DNA of 64,000 nucleotides from Alectoria sarmentosa (GCA_009733775.1 WOGZ01000017.1:186001-250000); one strand, 5' to 3'; shown: positions 47,810 to 59,670, counted from the stretch's first letter. The notes: a model not told the origin generated them from the letters alone. Translations and numbers: made by a program.

Positions 47810-49885
47810 ATGGCTGAACAGAGCCAAATCAATTCTATTCAGGCCCGTATTGCCTCTCTAAACTTAGGTCAAGTCGGCAGAGCCCCAATCACCGCCTACG
47901 CTTCAAAGGACGACATACCCCCAAAATATACTCAGACAAGACCTCAGATAGAGCAAAGAAGTCAGTCGATAAGTTTACCTCAGACTTCAGCATCCAACAG
48001 ACTGGTGAGCAATAGCATTGGCAATGAGCCCAACGTGCCAAGAAGAGATGGCGTATTACCACCCCCTACGAATATCATTCGGACTGGTCAAATGGTCTCC
48101 CAGCCTACAAAGCCTGCACCAGCCCCTCCTCCAAGGTTGCCTGCGAGAAAAATGTCTACACAACTCTCACCTGCACTACCACCAAGAAGGCCCTCTGAGA
48201 ATCTACAATTGAGCCGGAAGGCTTCGAATGAGTCCGTGTCTTCAACCTTCTCCACCATTTCTTCAATGTCTGCTCTTTCAAATGGGACTGCGAAGACTGT
48301 ACATTCGAGGACACCTTCTATGGACGGAGGTCGAGTCAAAGCCCCGGTCTTCGATCCTTCGACTTTGCCACCACTGCCCCCTAAGCGGACAAAAGAAGAC
48401 GTGGAGAAAAGATATCAGGATATCGAGAAATCAAAGGCATTCCCAGGATACAAGGACGTGGAGAGGGCGAGGAAGTCGTTGGTAGCCACGAAGTCGACAT
48501 CCAGCGTTGCAACTGTCGAGATAGGACCTCCGCCTACTACACCGTCGCTTCCTCCACGAAGACCTACACGGCCAGTGTCGGGGACAACTACCACGCGAGT
48601 CTCGCCAGAGTGGCCACCTCCTATGCCGGCCAGGTCTGCGCTTTCCTATAGCATGAACAAGCCCCAGGCCGAAGCACCAGCTAATGAAACAAATGGCCGA
48701 GCCCCAAGTCCAGCACCGCCTAAACCTGGAGCTCCACCGCCAATTCCTGTCTCATCACGCCCTAACATCACGAAACCCCAAATCATCAAGCCAGAATCTC
48801 ACCCCCAAGCAGCCCTATCCGCATCCTCCTGCCTCCTATGCCGGGACTTCTCCGCCCCTGACGCCCACGCTGCTAAGTTCCCCCGCGAATCTGTTCCCTC
48901 TCTCGACTGGATAGCCACCCAACTCACCACCCCTTTCCTATCTCCCACAGACCAAGCCCGTGCAATCTTCACCTGGCTCCATCACAATATATCCTACGAC
49001 GTCGAAGCCTTCTTCAACAATCGCGTCCAACCCTCCACCCCTGCTTCGACCCTCATGAGCGGGCTTGCCGTCTGCGAAGGCTATGCTGGCCTCTTCACTG
49101 CTATAGCTACAATAGCTGGTCTCAAATCTGTCATCGTTGGTGGCCACGGCAAAGGATTCGGTTACTCTGCCCTGCCTCCAGGCACACCATTACCTGCGGA
49201 GTACTCTACGCATGCTTGGAATGCTGTCCAAATAGACAACGGAGAATGGAAGCTCATCGATTGCTGTTGGGGTGCTGGTAGCGTCAATGGGAAGGGCCAG
49301 CCCTACAATAAGCATTTCTCCCCGCGCTTTTTTACCAGTTCGAATGACGAGTTCGGGCTACGGCACTTTCCAACAAATAAGAGTCAATTCTTCCGTTCTG
49401 ATGGAAGGAGGATAGGTTGGGAAGAGTACATACTTGGCGATAACGGTGGGACACTGATGCAAGTTTACTCCACCGTCGCGGAAAATGAGGGTATTAGCGA
49501 AACGAGCTTCCTACCCAGACATCTCAAATTACCTGTCCGCTCCTCCGCACACTCTGGACCGACTGTCCGCTTCCAGTTCTCGCGCATCTGCGAACATTGG
49601 GATCCCATACACAACGGCGCGGGGAAACCATACGTCTTCATCCTATCCATCCACGGTATTGATGGGAGAGAGGATGATTTTGTTCCCTTCGAGACAAACG
49701 GAGTTTTTTGGTGGGCGGACGTTGTGCCGCAGAAGCTCGGCGCGCCGGGCCAGAGGGTCAGTGCATATACGGTTGAGAACCTTAATGGGCAGAGTGGTAG
49801 GGGGCTGAGTGTCGACGAGTACAGAATGAAGAAGGGGAGAGTGGGTATGAACTTTGGGGGATTGGCTATGTGGGAGCTGGTTTAG
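47810..49885 (+). CDS. Proline-rich transglutaminase-core domain protein
   Basis: A single exon of 691 residues from ATG 47810; an in-frame ATG lies 18 bases upstream, but MAEQSQINSIQARIASLNLG is the family-like start. The first 330 residues are disordered and carry many PPxP/PPRxP segments (PAPAPPPRLPARK, LPPLPPKR, PAPPKPGAPPPIP), likely SH3-binding. The transglutaminase-like core follows with the Cys-His-Asp triad in SGLAVCEGYAGLF, STHAWNAVQI and WKLIDCCWG. C-terminal sequence resembles the kyphoscoliosis/Cyk3 type. Members act as scaffolds or peptidases; Cyk3 promotes septum formation, but this protein has no SH3 domain, so a cytokinesis role is only a guess. All three triad residues are present, so activity is possible. 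Confidence 0.75.
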   Translation: MAEQSQINSIQARIASLNLGQVGRAPITAYASKDDIPPKYTQTRPQIEQRSQSISLPQTSASNRLVSNSIGNEPNVPRRDGVLPPPTNIIRTGQMVSQPTKPAPAPPPRLPARKMSTQLSPALPPRRPSENLQLSRKASNESVSSTFSTISSMSALSNGTAKTVHSRTPSMDGGRVKAPVFDPSTLPPLPPKRTKEDVEKRYQDIEKSKAFPGYKDVERARKSLVATKSTSSVATVEIGPPPTTPSLPPRRPTRPVSGTTTTRVSPEWPPPMPARSALSYSMNKPQAEAPANETNGRAPSPAPPKPGAPPPIPVSSRPNITKPQIIKPESHPQAALSASSCLLCRDFSAPDAHAAKFPRESVPSLDWIATQLTTPFLSPTDQARAIFTWLHHNISYDVEAFFNNRVQPSTPASTLMSGLAVCEGYAGLFTAIATIAGLKSVIVGGHGKGFGYSALPPGTPLPAEYSTHAWNAVQIDNGEWKLIDCCWGAGSVNGKGQPYNKHFSPRFFTSSNDEFGLRHFPTNKSQFFRSDGRRIGWEEYILGDNGGTLMQVYSTVAENEGISETSFLPRHLKLPVRSSAHSGPTVRFQFSRICEHWDPIHNGAGKPYVFILSIHGIDGREDDFVPFETNGVFWWADVVPQKLGAPGQRVSAYTVENLNGQSGRGLSVDEYRMKKGRVGMNFGGLAMWELV

Positions 49886-51983
49886 GGTATGGAAGGGATG
49901 GACAACCGTATGTTGGTTGTAAGTAATGATCAGGTGCGTTGCATTAACGTCGGACTTCATGATGAAACGGCAGCAAAAGCCTAGATAGCCTTGGATGCTT
50001 GGAACAGAACCCATTGGCAATGTGTCCATGTTGGGCAGAAAGATACGCTACTTGATCGAAGGCCAGCTATGAAACAAACTCGGTAACACAGTCCTCCGCT
50101 TTCACCTTCCGCTACTGTACATCTATATCCCTCCCCTTACATGGCCACTGATAACTCTACTCTGAGTTTACAATCAAAGCCAGTCTGGCAGAGACATCCA
50201 ACGAAGCCCGCCCACTTATTCCGCAGCTCAGACGAAGATGAGATCGACATCATGGGCCACAAAAGGTAAGACCAGAGAAGAGAATCTATCCTCACAATTC
50301 TCAGGCCGTCATACTCGAAGAAACACAGCTTCAATCGCATTCAACCGTGCAACACTCCCAATGGTCCCTACTCCAAGTTCTGGACTAGTCCATTGGACTG
50401 TTTGACATTTGGATGGACTGTGGACGGTGTCGATAGCTTCATTTTGACTATTCTTCTCTGGGCCTCCAGACGGACGGTCTGGACTGTTGGGAGCCTTGCT
50501 TCAACAGCGGGTAGAGCAGTCTGGTGCAGTCTTCTACCGGGAGAAGGATTCGCTTCTTTTCTGCAAGTCAACGGCTCCGAGATACGTAATGCGAACCCAA
50601 GACGAAGGCGGTGAGAAGAAAAGAGGTGGGAAGTTGCCGGCTAAAGCGGCATCGGAAGTCAGCAACGGAAGAAATATTCTTCAACGGTCAGCAGGCCTCA
50701 CATTTCACCATGGAGGCGTACTCGAGAATTGGAGGTCATCTATTAGCCATTTAGTCAACGGCTCCGGTTACGCAATTCCGCCTTTCCCATCGGCCATCAT
50801 ATTGCAAGCGTCGGCAAGCGTAAGGAAACATCTCACGAACGCGGTAGGAGTTGCCCCTGCTGCAAAGAACTACTAAATTTGCCTACTTTAAGCACGTGAA
50901 GCATTGTTCCCGTGTCGGCCCTCAAGACCTGCTTTCAAGATTGCCCTACGGTGAGTACGTTGGACGGTGTTGCGTGCTTCTGTTGTGCCCGCAACATTTT
51001 CGACGGAAAGCATAGGTATCGCCGATTTTTTTTGCTTGTACAGAATTGATTTGTTGATTTGTTGATTTGTTGACGTGTTGAAAAAGAGTCAGAAGTACCC
51101 CTTTTTTAATGCTGGAACGTATCAGTTTCTTTCAGAATCAACAAATCCAATCGTGATTTTTAGCTCTGAAATTGAAGAGGGGAAGAAAGATGAAAGAGCC
51201 ATTGTATTGTATCATTTACCTTTACACATTACCAAAAGCGAAGGGATTTCCTCAGGTCAGATCACATTCATCCATCCAATGAAGCACCTAACATCCCCCC
51301 CCATTTACACCCCCCATCGCACCAATTAGAACGCCGGCTCTCTAGTGCCAGCCTTCAGACCTTACCATCCCCGGGAGCCGGTGGCACGTCAATGCAAATC
51401 GACCCACTGCTATTTCCCTACGAGTCATAGCAATGACTATCAGTGTCGAGCCCCACCGGCGCTAAGGCCGACGCTGGAGCTGAGGGCGCTTTAGAGCAGA
51501 GCAGCGGCAATGGCGATGCCTTGGGATTGATAGATATACTAGGGATTGTCCACTTCTGGATCACGGAGGCGATTGAGACGAGGGTTGCGCCTGTGAAGGG
51601 GATGGTGCCGATGGTTACGACTTGTCTTTGGCTTTGGCCCGAGGAAGCGGGAAGACTGAGGATCTGTGTACCTGACGAACCTTGGCTCTGGGACTGTGAA
51701 TCATTTGAGTTGTTGTCATTATCGTCGTTGTCATCGGTTCCTTCATCCTCAGGTTCCGGGTCGCCGGCTGCTTCACTACCAGCAACAAATTTTCCTGCTG
51801 AGCCAGCACCGCTGCCAACGCCTGCGCCTACTGTCGCAACGCCGGCTTCCTCCTACGACGCCTGCTGCTTCATCCCCCCGCTCTCTGTCTTCTAAGATGG
51901 CTCAAGAGATGTGTCACCCCTTCATTGTCGCTTTTGCTCATCTACCGTTCCCTCTATAGTATTTGCTTTCTCAGGCATAGACA
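49886..51983. other. Intergenic stretch
   Basis: About 2.1 kb. The stretch 50370-50520 is rich in TGGACTGT-like words. An octamer repeat sits at 51046-51080. At 51418-51895 both strands are open over Ser/Pro- or Asp/Asn-rich sequence without an ATG-led gene model. No gene is supported. Confidence 0.4.
51046..51080. repeat. Octamer tandem repeat
   Basis: TTGATTTG is repeated three times, followed by TTGACGTG and TTG. Confidence 0.9.
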
Positions 51984-52775
51984 TTATTCCGACGAGCCTT
52001 GCTTTGGGGGCACTGCGCTCGTAGCACCTGCAAGCATAGCCTTCGACTTTTCCACGTCCACTTGCCGCAGTGTAAGTGCCTCCCGCACAAGATGCTTTTG
52101 CTCCGAGGATATGATTGCGTATTTGTCCTCCCTGATCTCTTTTTCGGTCACCCACGCATATGCCTGGTGCTCGGCTGGATCCAACGTGATGCTCGCTCCA
52201 TTCACCCCTTCAGCTTCCAGTACTCCATCAACCGCATCAACTCCTTTTGGCCCCACATCCGCCTTAGCCGCCACCCTTTCCTGCCCTCCGGATCTCCCAC
52301 AACTCATATCATCCCCCTCAATTTCCGCGACCTCAATCTCAAAGCTCAACTTGCACCACCTCTTCTCCCTCGCTCCATACCCAGTGACGAACTCCTCCCC
52401 GGACCCTACCTGGCGGCGAAACCTAGTCAGGCGCAGCCCCGTCTCTTCGAAAGTCTCTCGAGCGAGCGAATGCAGAATCGTCGGATCGGAAACTTCGCAG
52501 CCGCCGCCGGGGACTTCCCACCGGTTAGGGAACCCGCGTTCGCTTGCTGCGCGTTGGACGATGAGGAGGCGAGGGGCTGACGCGCGTGATGTGGTGGAGG
52601 ATGTGAATATGAAGCTGCCGACGGCAAGGTTGGTGTATTGCTTGTTTTGCGAGAGGAAGGTGGGGAGGGGGATTGCGAGGTGGTGGAGAGAAGGGGGGAT
52701 GTGGATTTGGATGGGGGTTTGGGGTTCCATGCTTTCTGTGGATGTGAGGTTGTCGAGACGTAAGGAAGATGACAA
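51984..52775 (-). CDS. Nudix hydrolase domain protein
   Basis: A single exon of 263 residues; Met16 is an alternative start. The N-terminal part is FLSQNKQYTNLAVGSFIFTS then RLLIVQRAASERGFPNRWEV. The Nudix box is PGGGCEVSDPTILHSLARET followed by FEETGL. The REUXEE half with its metal-binding glutamates is intact. The first conserved Glu of GX5EX7REUXEEXGU falls on a Pro (SDP), which is unusual. Downstream, YAWVTEKEI is a typical end of the fold. Fungal proteins of this type are usually annotated as general NUDIX-family pyrophosphohydrolases; the substrate cannot be predicted. An acidic/Gly-rich insertion (residues about 175-205) is variable sequence. Confidence 0.8.
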   Translation of the reverse strand: MSSSLRLDNLTSTESMEPQTPIQIHIPPSLHHLAIPLPTFLSQNKQYTNLAVGSFIFTSSTTSRASAPRLLIVQRAASERGFPNRWEVPGGGCEVSDPTILHSLARETFEETGLRLTRFRRQVGSGEEFVTGYGAREKRWCKLSFEIEVAEIEGDDMSCGRSGGQERVAAKADVGPKGVDAVDGVLEAEGVNGASITLDPAEHQAYAWVTEKEIREDKYAIISSEQKHLVREALTLRQVDVEKSKAMLAGATSAVPPKQGSSE

Positions 52776-53701
52776 AAGATGACGAAAATCTCTAAAGGAC
52801 TTGAGTGTGTAGTAGTGGCAAGGGTGGTGAAGAGGTGAAGGTAAGAAGCTTCAATCAGATTTGGCGTTTAGGCGGCAGGGTCTCATTTGGGGGTATGTAG
52901 GCGAAGACCTATCAATTTGGTAGGAACATCTCTAGTAGTCCGGATTCAACTGAGTGTTTTTCTCTCTCAGCTCGACGCGTTATCCCATTCCATTGCTTTG
53001 GCAGTAGATTTGGTGAGTCTTGACATGCTCTCTAAATGAATGCAAGTCTTATGTCCGTGTTTTCTCCGCGTTAAGAATCTTTCGAAAGGAAATTGAGTAC
53101 TAAGCACTCTACCGAGGTTCTATCGATGGAGGCCGCCACTCTCGTGGGTAATCCTCGGATTTACCCCCAAGAGGGTTAGAGTAATGGAGGTGGCTGTGGC
53201 GATACATTGTGGGAGGACTGAGGCAAGAAAAAGGGCAGGTCTTGCAAGGCTACGGATCTTGTCCATTGGAAACTTGGGTATGTACGAGGTGATAGTACCT
53301 AGAATCTACACCCCCGCCTGTTCGAAGCTCGCCCGAGGCTGCCATTTTGGTGGTGACGAGGCTGTTGCAGCATCCTGCCCTAGGTGACACATTGTTGGGG
53401 GTTCCAAGAGCCGGCGTCGCAGGGAAATATGGGCCGAAAGAATTGGCAGGAAGCTCAGTGACTTGATCTGTTCATATCCTGAGTCTTGCTGCTGCTGCCC
53501 GTGTTCGTATTGTAAAACGTCTGGAGTGTCGCTCAAGTCAATGTTTGTTCAATCCCTGAAAAACTTGAGGCATCCGAGCCAGAATATGAACGCATCTCAG
53601 AAATTTGGACCACTCAACATGACGGATACTGGAGCCTTCTTCGGCAGAAATGTTAATGTGATCGTCTAGACAGCGGCCATAAAGGGTAGAACCGAACGCA
53701 G
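52776..53701. other. Intergenic stretch
   Basis: 5' flank of the Nudix gene. Short frames only. Confidence 0.4.
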
Positions 53702-55003
53702 TCCTTACGAGACATTATCCAACTAATCGAATTGGGTGCAAATATGACATCTGCAAACCCTGAGAAACCTGCTCGTGGCTACGAAGTCTTTTTTGTGATT
53801 AGCCTGTTACCGGAGATGAGCATTAGCATATTCGCCGACCCTGCTAGAAGTTTGTGTTTCGCTGGTGGTGCGAACAAAGAGCTTGGTCTGAGTTCAATTG
53901 GGTACTGGTCGATGGACAGTAACGGGCACCGTGAGACTGAGACTGGAGAATTATTTGATCTGGGTGTAGCTCCGTACAACTTCACATTGAGGTGGATTAA
54001 TGGGAGACCCATCGCCCAGCAATTTTGGACCTGCAAAACAACTTTCATTTCCTTTAGTAAGATCCACCCTCAACGGCCGCGCTCAAATGTCAGCCAGTCA
54101 TGGAAACCGCAAATGCAAACATTACGGTAGACCCGGCCAGTGGCGCTGTTGAGACATTCTCCATCATCGATGGCCAAAATGTGGTGACGAGGGCTTGAAG
54201 TGACAACTACGAAACATTCTACAGGATCCTTGTCAGACGGAGATTCGGACCAAGCTTGAGCCAATGTCACCGTTGGGTACATTTCCGACCTATGCTCAGC
54301 ATTTTAATGCGCTCACGCACTGTTTTTACGGTACTTTGTTCATGGACGCCCTCTATAATGCTGCATGTTGCGCGAGCCTTGCCTCGTGGGGAAAATGTTA
54401 CGACGATGATCTGACCAACAGAACGTTTTAACATCCGACTACCCGGCCAGAATATAGATTACGTGTCGTACGCCATGTTTTCCCTCGTGCAGTGGAACCC
54501 TTTTCCAGCATTATGCATCTAATCTTGCCACACTCGCTGATGGCGGTAGATTTTTCCAACCCATCGGAGCTACGTTGCCTTTCGGTCTACCACCGATCAT
54601 CAAGAGCAGCAACGTATTCCTGAATTCATCATACCAAGATACAGATGTTCGCACGAGTACAAACAAAACCGTCGAAGCAATTGTGCATACCCCAGTGAAC
54701 GAACTTGTCATGTCCCCTACGGCTGTCATTCTTTGTTTCGCCATTCCAGCCTCCTTGGCCTGCGTTGCTATGCTGATGTATTTTCCGTACGCCGCTTACT
54801 TCACGAAATTGCCAACAGATGTGGATACTTTGGCGTCAATTATCGCCTTGGTATATGACTCCTTTCAAGTGTTCGCAGCCCGGCGCCAATCCAAAAATTG
54901 GACAGAGTACCTACTTACTATTATTCTTCGAGCCAACAGTCAGGCATCGAAGAGCTCTAGTTTGGGTCATCAAGCTGGCTCTGTTTGGCAGCCCTCTTCC
55001 TGA
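53702..55003 (+). pseudogene. Decayed large membrane-protein gene
   Basis: C-terminal portion of a multi-exon membrane protein, broken. At 53780-54060 one frame is coding-like (LFDLGVAPYNFTLRWINGRP). At 54090-54200 a different frame reads METANANITVDPASGAVETF then SIIDGQNVVTRA, and continues past TGA (in place of an expected Trp) with SDNYETFY. At 54270-54430 a third frame reads YAQHFNALTHCFYGTLFMDA then ASWGKCYDDDLTNRTF. At 54540-54960 a fourth reads ADGGRFFQPIGATLPFGLPP, a transmembrane segment (AVILCFAIPASLACVAMLMY) and LPTDVDTLASIIALVYDS. The last block resembles C-termini of large fungal DUF3433-like membrane proteins, though I hold that loosely. Frame changes plus the TGA show loss of function. 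Confidence 0.55.
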
Positions 55004-55922
55004 AGCGCTTTTCTGCATGTCACTCGTTTTATTTTGAGAGATTCATCCGCGCCTTCCACTCAGAATATGCATCGTCGCATCTGAATGACACCAAGGCTAG
55101 CACACTTAGAGACAATTGCTGTATGCGGTAGAACGGGTAAAATTGTGACATTGGAGCGGCGTCTGACCATTCTGGCCATACCATGAACAGAAGGTCATCC
55201 GCTAGCCAATATAAATGTCTTCTGTTGGCAGATACTAGCAGATCCCATCGACGATCCTCACATGCAGCGGTTGGGAATATCATGTGAACGCGGTAGAAGT
55301 TGCCCCGCCGCAAAAGGTGCAGCCAGCACCATCCAATCGCATCATTACGAGACTTTACTATACGGCCGAGAGTAAGCGCTGACAACGCACTCAAATTCCG
55401 CTACTGGCAGGCCAAGAAAAAAACGGATATCTTAGAGATTTCGATGCAGGTCACCCGACCTCGACGTGGCTCATCAACGGAAATCGTCGGCTACTTATGA
55501 CGACAGGCTCTCTCCAGCGTTGCAGCCCTGGGATCCCCGCATATGCTATCCGAGACGGTCTCATCGTGCCACACGGCAAACTTGCCCTGACAAGTAATGA
55601 TGAGCAATGCTTGAGCTATTAGTCCACTAGTATGAAGCAGCTCTGGGAGAAAAGCATCCAATCAAAGCTGCAAAAGGCGAGCAATTGCATGTTTTTGAAC
55701 GAAACACGAGGGGTTGAATTTCCGAACTTCCACCCCTATGGTTGCTGGAAGGCAATTTCTTTGACGGCCGGTGGTGGGGAGGGGTCCTGTGGTAGGTGAC
55801 CCGAGGTACTTCTTGTAGGTATATAAATTCGAGCCCCAACATGCTGTCTCTGCTCGACATCACCTTACAGTGACCTGAAACCTTCCCATGGCATGGTCAA
55901 AAACTGAAGGGTAGCTCACAAA
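55004..55922. other. Intergenic stretch
   Basis: No supported gene. It includes the region upstream of the transporter pseudogene. Confidence 0.4.
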
Positions 55923-57818
55923 ATGGCAATTGGAAACGTCTACGTGATCTCAGCCATCGCCATCGTCGGCGGTGGTCTATTTGGGTAAGAAAAACGCCAC
56001 GAGGACTTGAGACGGATAGGTCGAAGACGAGCATAGATTGACTCTGCCCGTCAGTTTCGACATCTCTTCCATGTCCGCCATCATCGGCACGACGCAGTAC
56101 AAATGCTACTTCAACCAAGGCCCAGCTTCAGCCACGTCGGCCGACCGCATTGGTCCCAGGTCCAGCATTCAAGGCGGCATCACCGCTTCAATGGCCGGCG
56201 GGTCATGGCTCGCGGGTCTGTCTTCTGGCTTCCTGTCGGATAGACATGGCCGAAAGACTGCCGGCTCGTGTATCTGGTAAGACACATGTCTGCAGACATC
56301 GACATCGAAGGATTTCGTTTAATCGAAGCATCGACAGGGTCGACGGCTCCATCATTGTCTGTGCGTCCTCCCAGGACATCGGCATGCTGATCGTCGGCCG
56401 CGCTTCATCAACGGTCTCTGCGTCGTCGGCATCTGCTCGGCCCAAAGTCCCCCGTCCACATATCCGAATTGGCCCCAGCGAGCAAAAACGCGGCCGTCTG
56501 GTCGGAGCGCCGCAATGGGCAATCAATCACCTGGGGCATCATGATCATGTTTCTACATATCCTGCGGCTGCTCGAAAATTTCAATGGTACGGCCGCCTTC
56601 CGTATCCCATGGGGTGTTCAGATGATCCCTGCCATCATCCTCCTCTTCATCGGCATGTGCTTCCTTCCTGCCCGAATCACCACGCTGGCTCGCGCGCAAA
56701 GATCGCCGGGGAAGACTGTCACGCCGTGCTCACGCTCGTGCACGGAAAAGGCGACCCGAACAGCCCCTTTTGTCGTCCGAGAATTCCAGGATGTAAAAAG
56801 AATGTGCGAATTCGAACGCAACAACGCCAACGCTTCTTTCCTCGAGCTCTTCGAGCCAAACATGATCAACAGGACCCACATTGGTGTCTTCACGCAAGTC
56901 TGGTTTCAATTGACAGGCATGAATGTTTGTTGGGATGGATGAGATGTAGATTCTATCTATCTACGAGGTACAAAGAGAAAATACTAATCGTATTGACTCC
57001 TGAATCCGATCATCCATACCGGATGCGGTGAGGTGTGAAGAGTCCTTTGCCCAACAACGTCATGATATACTACATCACCTACGTCTTCGCCATGGCCGGC
57101 CTCTCGGGCAACAACCTCCTCGTCTCCTCGAGCATCCAATACGTAATCAACGTCATCCTCACCGTCCCCGCCCTCCTCTTCGTCGACCGCGCCCGACCCT
57201 CCTCCTCGGCGCCTTGGGAATGATGACCTGGATGTTTGCAAACGGCGGACTCCTCAAGTTGTACGGCCACTACGCCGGCCCCCAGGGCGTGGGCAACACC
57301 CCCGAAGCTTCCTGGTCCGTCTCCGGCCGCCCCCATCCAAAGCCGTCATCGCGTGCTCTTACCTCTTCGTCGCCTCCTACACCCCGACCTGGGGCCCCGT
57401 CTCCTGGATCTAACCCGCGGGAACTGTATTCCCTGCGCGTGCGCGGCAAGGACGTTCGCGTTGGCCACCTCGGGCCAACTGGGCCTTCAACTTCGCCACT
57501 CGGCTGCTTCGTGTGCCGCCGGCTTTTGTCAACGTCGAATGGGAGACGTACGTTATTTTCGGCGTATTCAACTTCGCGATGCTGGTGCACGTTTTCTTCG
57601 CCTTCCCGGAGACGGCGGGGAAGACGTTGGAGGAGGTGGAGGGTATGTTTACGGATCCGTCGGGGCCGAGGTATGTGGGCGCGTTGCCGTGGAAGACGCG
57701 TATTGTGACGCGCAAGGCGAGGTTGTTGGAGCAGGGGGAGGTGGATGAGGAGAAGATGGCGCAGTTTGAGCATGATGAAGTTGAAAGGAGCGGCAGTGAC
57801 AGCCAGGTCCAGGCTTAA
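55923..57818 (+). pseudogene. MFS hexose/sugar transporter pseudogene
   Basis: Major facilitator sugar transporter (SP family, fungal high-affinity hexose type), disrupted. Exon 1 (ATG 55923) reads NVYVISAIAIVGGGLFGFDI across a proper intron (55986-56052). It continues with SSIQGGITASMAGGSWLAGL and SDRHGRKTAGSCIW, the MFS loop 2-3 motif. After the second intron the sequence shifts frame repeatedly. Shifts lie near 56400 (GRFINGL in another frame), 56447-56455 (QSP/VHISELAPAS), 56670-56770 (FLPESPRWLAR, then GEDCHAVLTLVHGKGDPNSP, then FVVREFQDV), and 57190 (VDR then PTLLLGALGMMTWMFANGGL). Further shifts lie near 57340, 57415 and 57480. The C-terminal exon is intact: PPAFVNVEWETYVIFGVFNF, PETAGKTLEEVEGMF and a charged tail. 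At least six separate small indels are needed. Introns cannot account for them. Confidence 0.85.
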
Positions 57819-57881
57819 GAAGTCGTAGCAGATGGTCGTAAAATCGGCGGCAATTTCAGCTCAGGTATTTGATGGTTTACT

Positions 57882-59670
57882 TCATATCTCATGGCAGTCC
57901 ATGGCCCAAATATCAATATCTTTCACCTCCTCCCACGCTTTCCTCTTCACCCACTTCTTCCCTCCCGCCGAGCCCCCCTCCCTTCTGTCAATTTCGAATA
58001 TCAAATCTTTCCCCCCCACTTCCATGTACTGGAGCTTACTCGAATTCCACTTTACGGTCTCCTCTGACAGCTTTTTCTCATGCAGCCCGCTCTCATCCAG
58101 TTCGCGCATCTTGTTCACAAAACTCGCATCATCAGGATTACTCAAGATCCTTATTGCCGTGAGATTTTTCAAGAAGGGCACGAAGAGCCGGAGGTGTTTG
58201 AAGTTGGAGAGTTCGGCACCGATGCCTAGTTGTTCGAGGTTGGGGCAGAGGCGCACGATGAGGGCAAGGTCGTCGTCGGTGAGGCGCCATTGTGGGAGGA
58301 GAAGGAGATGCTTGAGCGTGCGGCCATGGTTTTTCGTGATGGTTTCGATGTAGTCGTCTTTCAAGGCCATGATGTTGGAGGTGTCAGTGCCGTTGGGAGA
58401 AGAGTTGCTGGAGGCGGGTGAGTTTGGCAGAGGTGTCCCACCATTTGGCGTGGTGTCTTTGACTATGCGTTCATGGGAAGGCTTGGGTCCGATGAGGTAG
58501 AGCTTTTCTAGTCCCTTGACATGGCCGAGGAACGAGCATTGTTGGTGGGAGACTTTATCAATGCGGAGCATTTTGAGGTTTGTCGGCAGGTCCTCTTCGC
58601 TCTTTCGCCAGCTGTAGTCCACGAAGACGGTGCTGGGATCGTCACCGAATCCACCGGTGCTGTTGAGGAACGTAACTTCTTCCATGGCGGTGTGGTCAAA
58701 TAAGTTGCAACCTGAGATGTCATGATAAGTGTATAGATTCTGTACGGCAACGGTTCGTAAGGGGATTGAGTATCCTGCGGCGGCACATCTTCCAAAATAG
58801 GCGGATTCGTGCGTACTGAGTTCCCGGGCGTCCCGCATGCGAGGGCTCCAGTGAAGCTTCAGATGTCGGAGATTTTTAGAACCGAGGAGGAGTAGGGATA
58901 TGTCGTCTGGGTAACAAAGTGGGTCTATGTCGGTGATCTTGAGGAGTTGCAAGTTCGACATTGGGGGCACGAGGGTGAGGGGCCGAGGATGTCGACTCGA
59001 AGGGAATCTGACGGTGAGTTTCGTTAACGAGTTTCGCTGTGCAATCCCTTGCCATATACACGGCAACATCTTGGTATTCAACGCCCAGCTAAACACGACG
59101 TCAGCGAATTGGCTTCAGACCAAGAAATAAATGCAGGACCTGAAGCTGTCTAACACCGCCATCTTCTCCACCGCTACTCGTACCAGCGAATTCAACATCA
59201 TGGTCTCATCGGGCACCCTCCCAACTTTTGCGTGTTCAGCCAGTGTGTGTTCCTTCCACTCCCCGCAGACCTCCAAGTTCTTCACATAGCCAGCTACGTT
59301 CCTTGACACCAGCCCATTCAGTCCCATAGAGAAGGGGCTCGCCATGCCGCAACCATCTGGCCGGCCGTCACGACGCGAGTACCGTATGTAGTCGTAAGAT
59401 CGCAGGGAGACATTGGAGTACAGTTGAGGGAGGCCGATATAATGGAAAACGCGACATGTTCGACAGGTCCGCGCGAGGTCTGCAGGACGTTCGAGCTACG
59501 GCCATTCGTTAGCTTTCTCGGTCATGATCCCGCTCGTGCCTCGTGCATACGTATGAGATTATGAGAGCTATCAAATTCAGGGGCAGGGGTAGGACTGAAG
59601 CCCCGTTTTCGTGCTTGTTCGCGCCAATACTGCTGACAAACATGCGGCTCATATTGCTTGGGTCCGACAT
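57882..59670 (-). CDS. F-box protein with leucine-rich C-terminal half
   Basis: Likely SCF ubiquitin-ligase substrate receptor. Three exons (59551-59670, 59140-59495, 57882-59088) splice in frame to 560 residues. The F-box spans the first intron (59496-59550): LPLPLNLIALIISY joins LERPADLARTCRTC and RVFHYIGLPQLYSNV. The rest has irregular leucine-rich strands and helices (LQLLKITDIDPLCYPDDISL; NLRHLKLHWSPRMRDARELS; GLEKLYLIGPKP; HLLLLPQWRLTDDDLALIVR; LCPNLEQLGIGAELSNFKHL). This is the common architecture of Pezizomycotina F-box proteins. A Ser/Pro/Asn-rich loop (NSPASSNSSPNGTDTS) interrupts it at about residues 375-400. Substrate unknown. Start could be Met7 (59652). Confidence 0.75.

Noticed and set aside
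50370..50880. Frames in a TGGACTGT-rich segment downstream of the transglutaminase gene
   Set aside because: Word repetition creates open frames without coding-like residue use or start context.
51418..51895. Overlapping open frames on both strands (about 145-150 codons each)
   Set aside because: The plus frame begins with GTG and is Ser/Pro/Ala-rich; the minus frame lacks an ATG and has no room for a signal-bearing first exon before the Nudix gene. Both are explained by composition.
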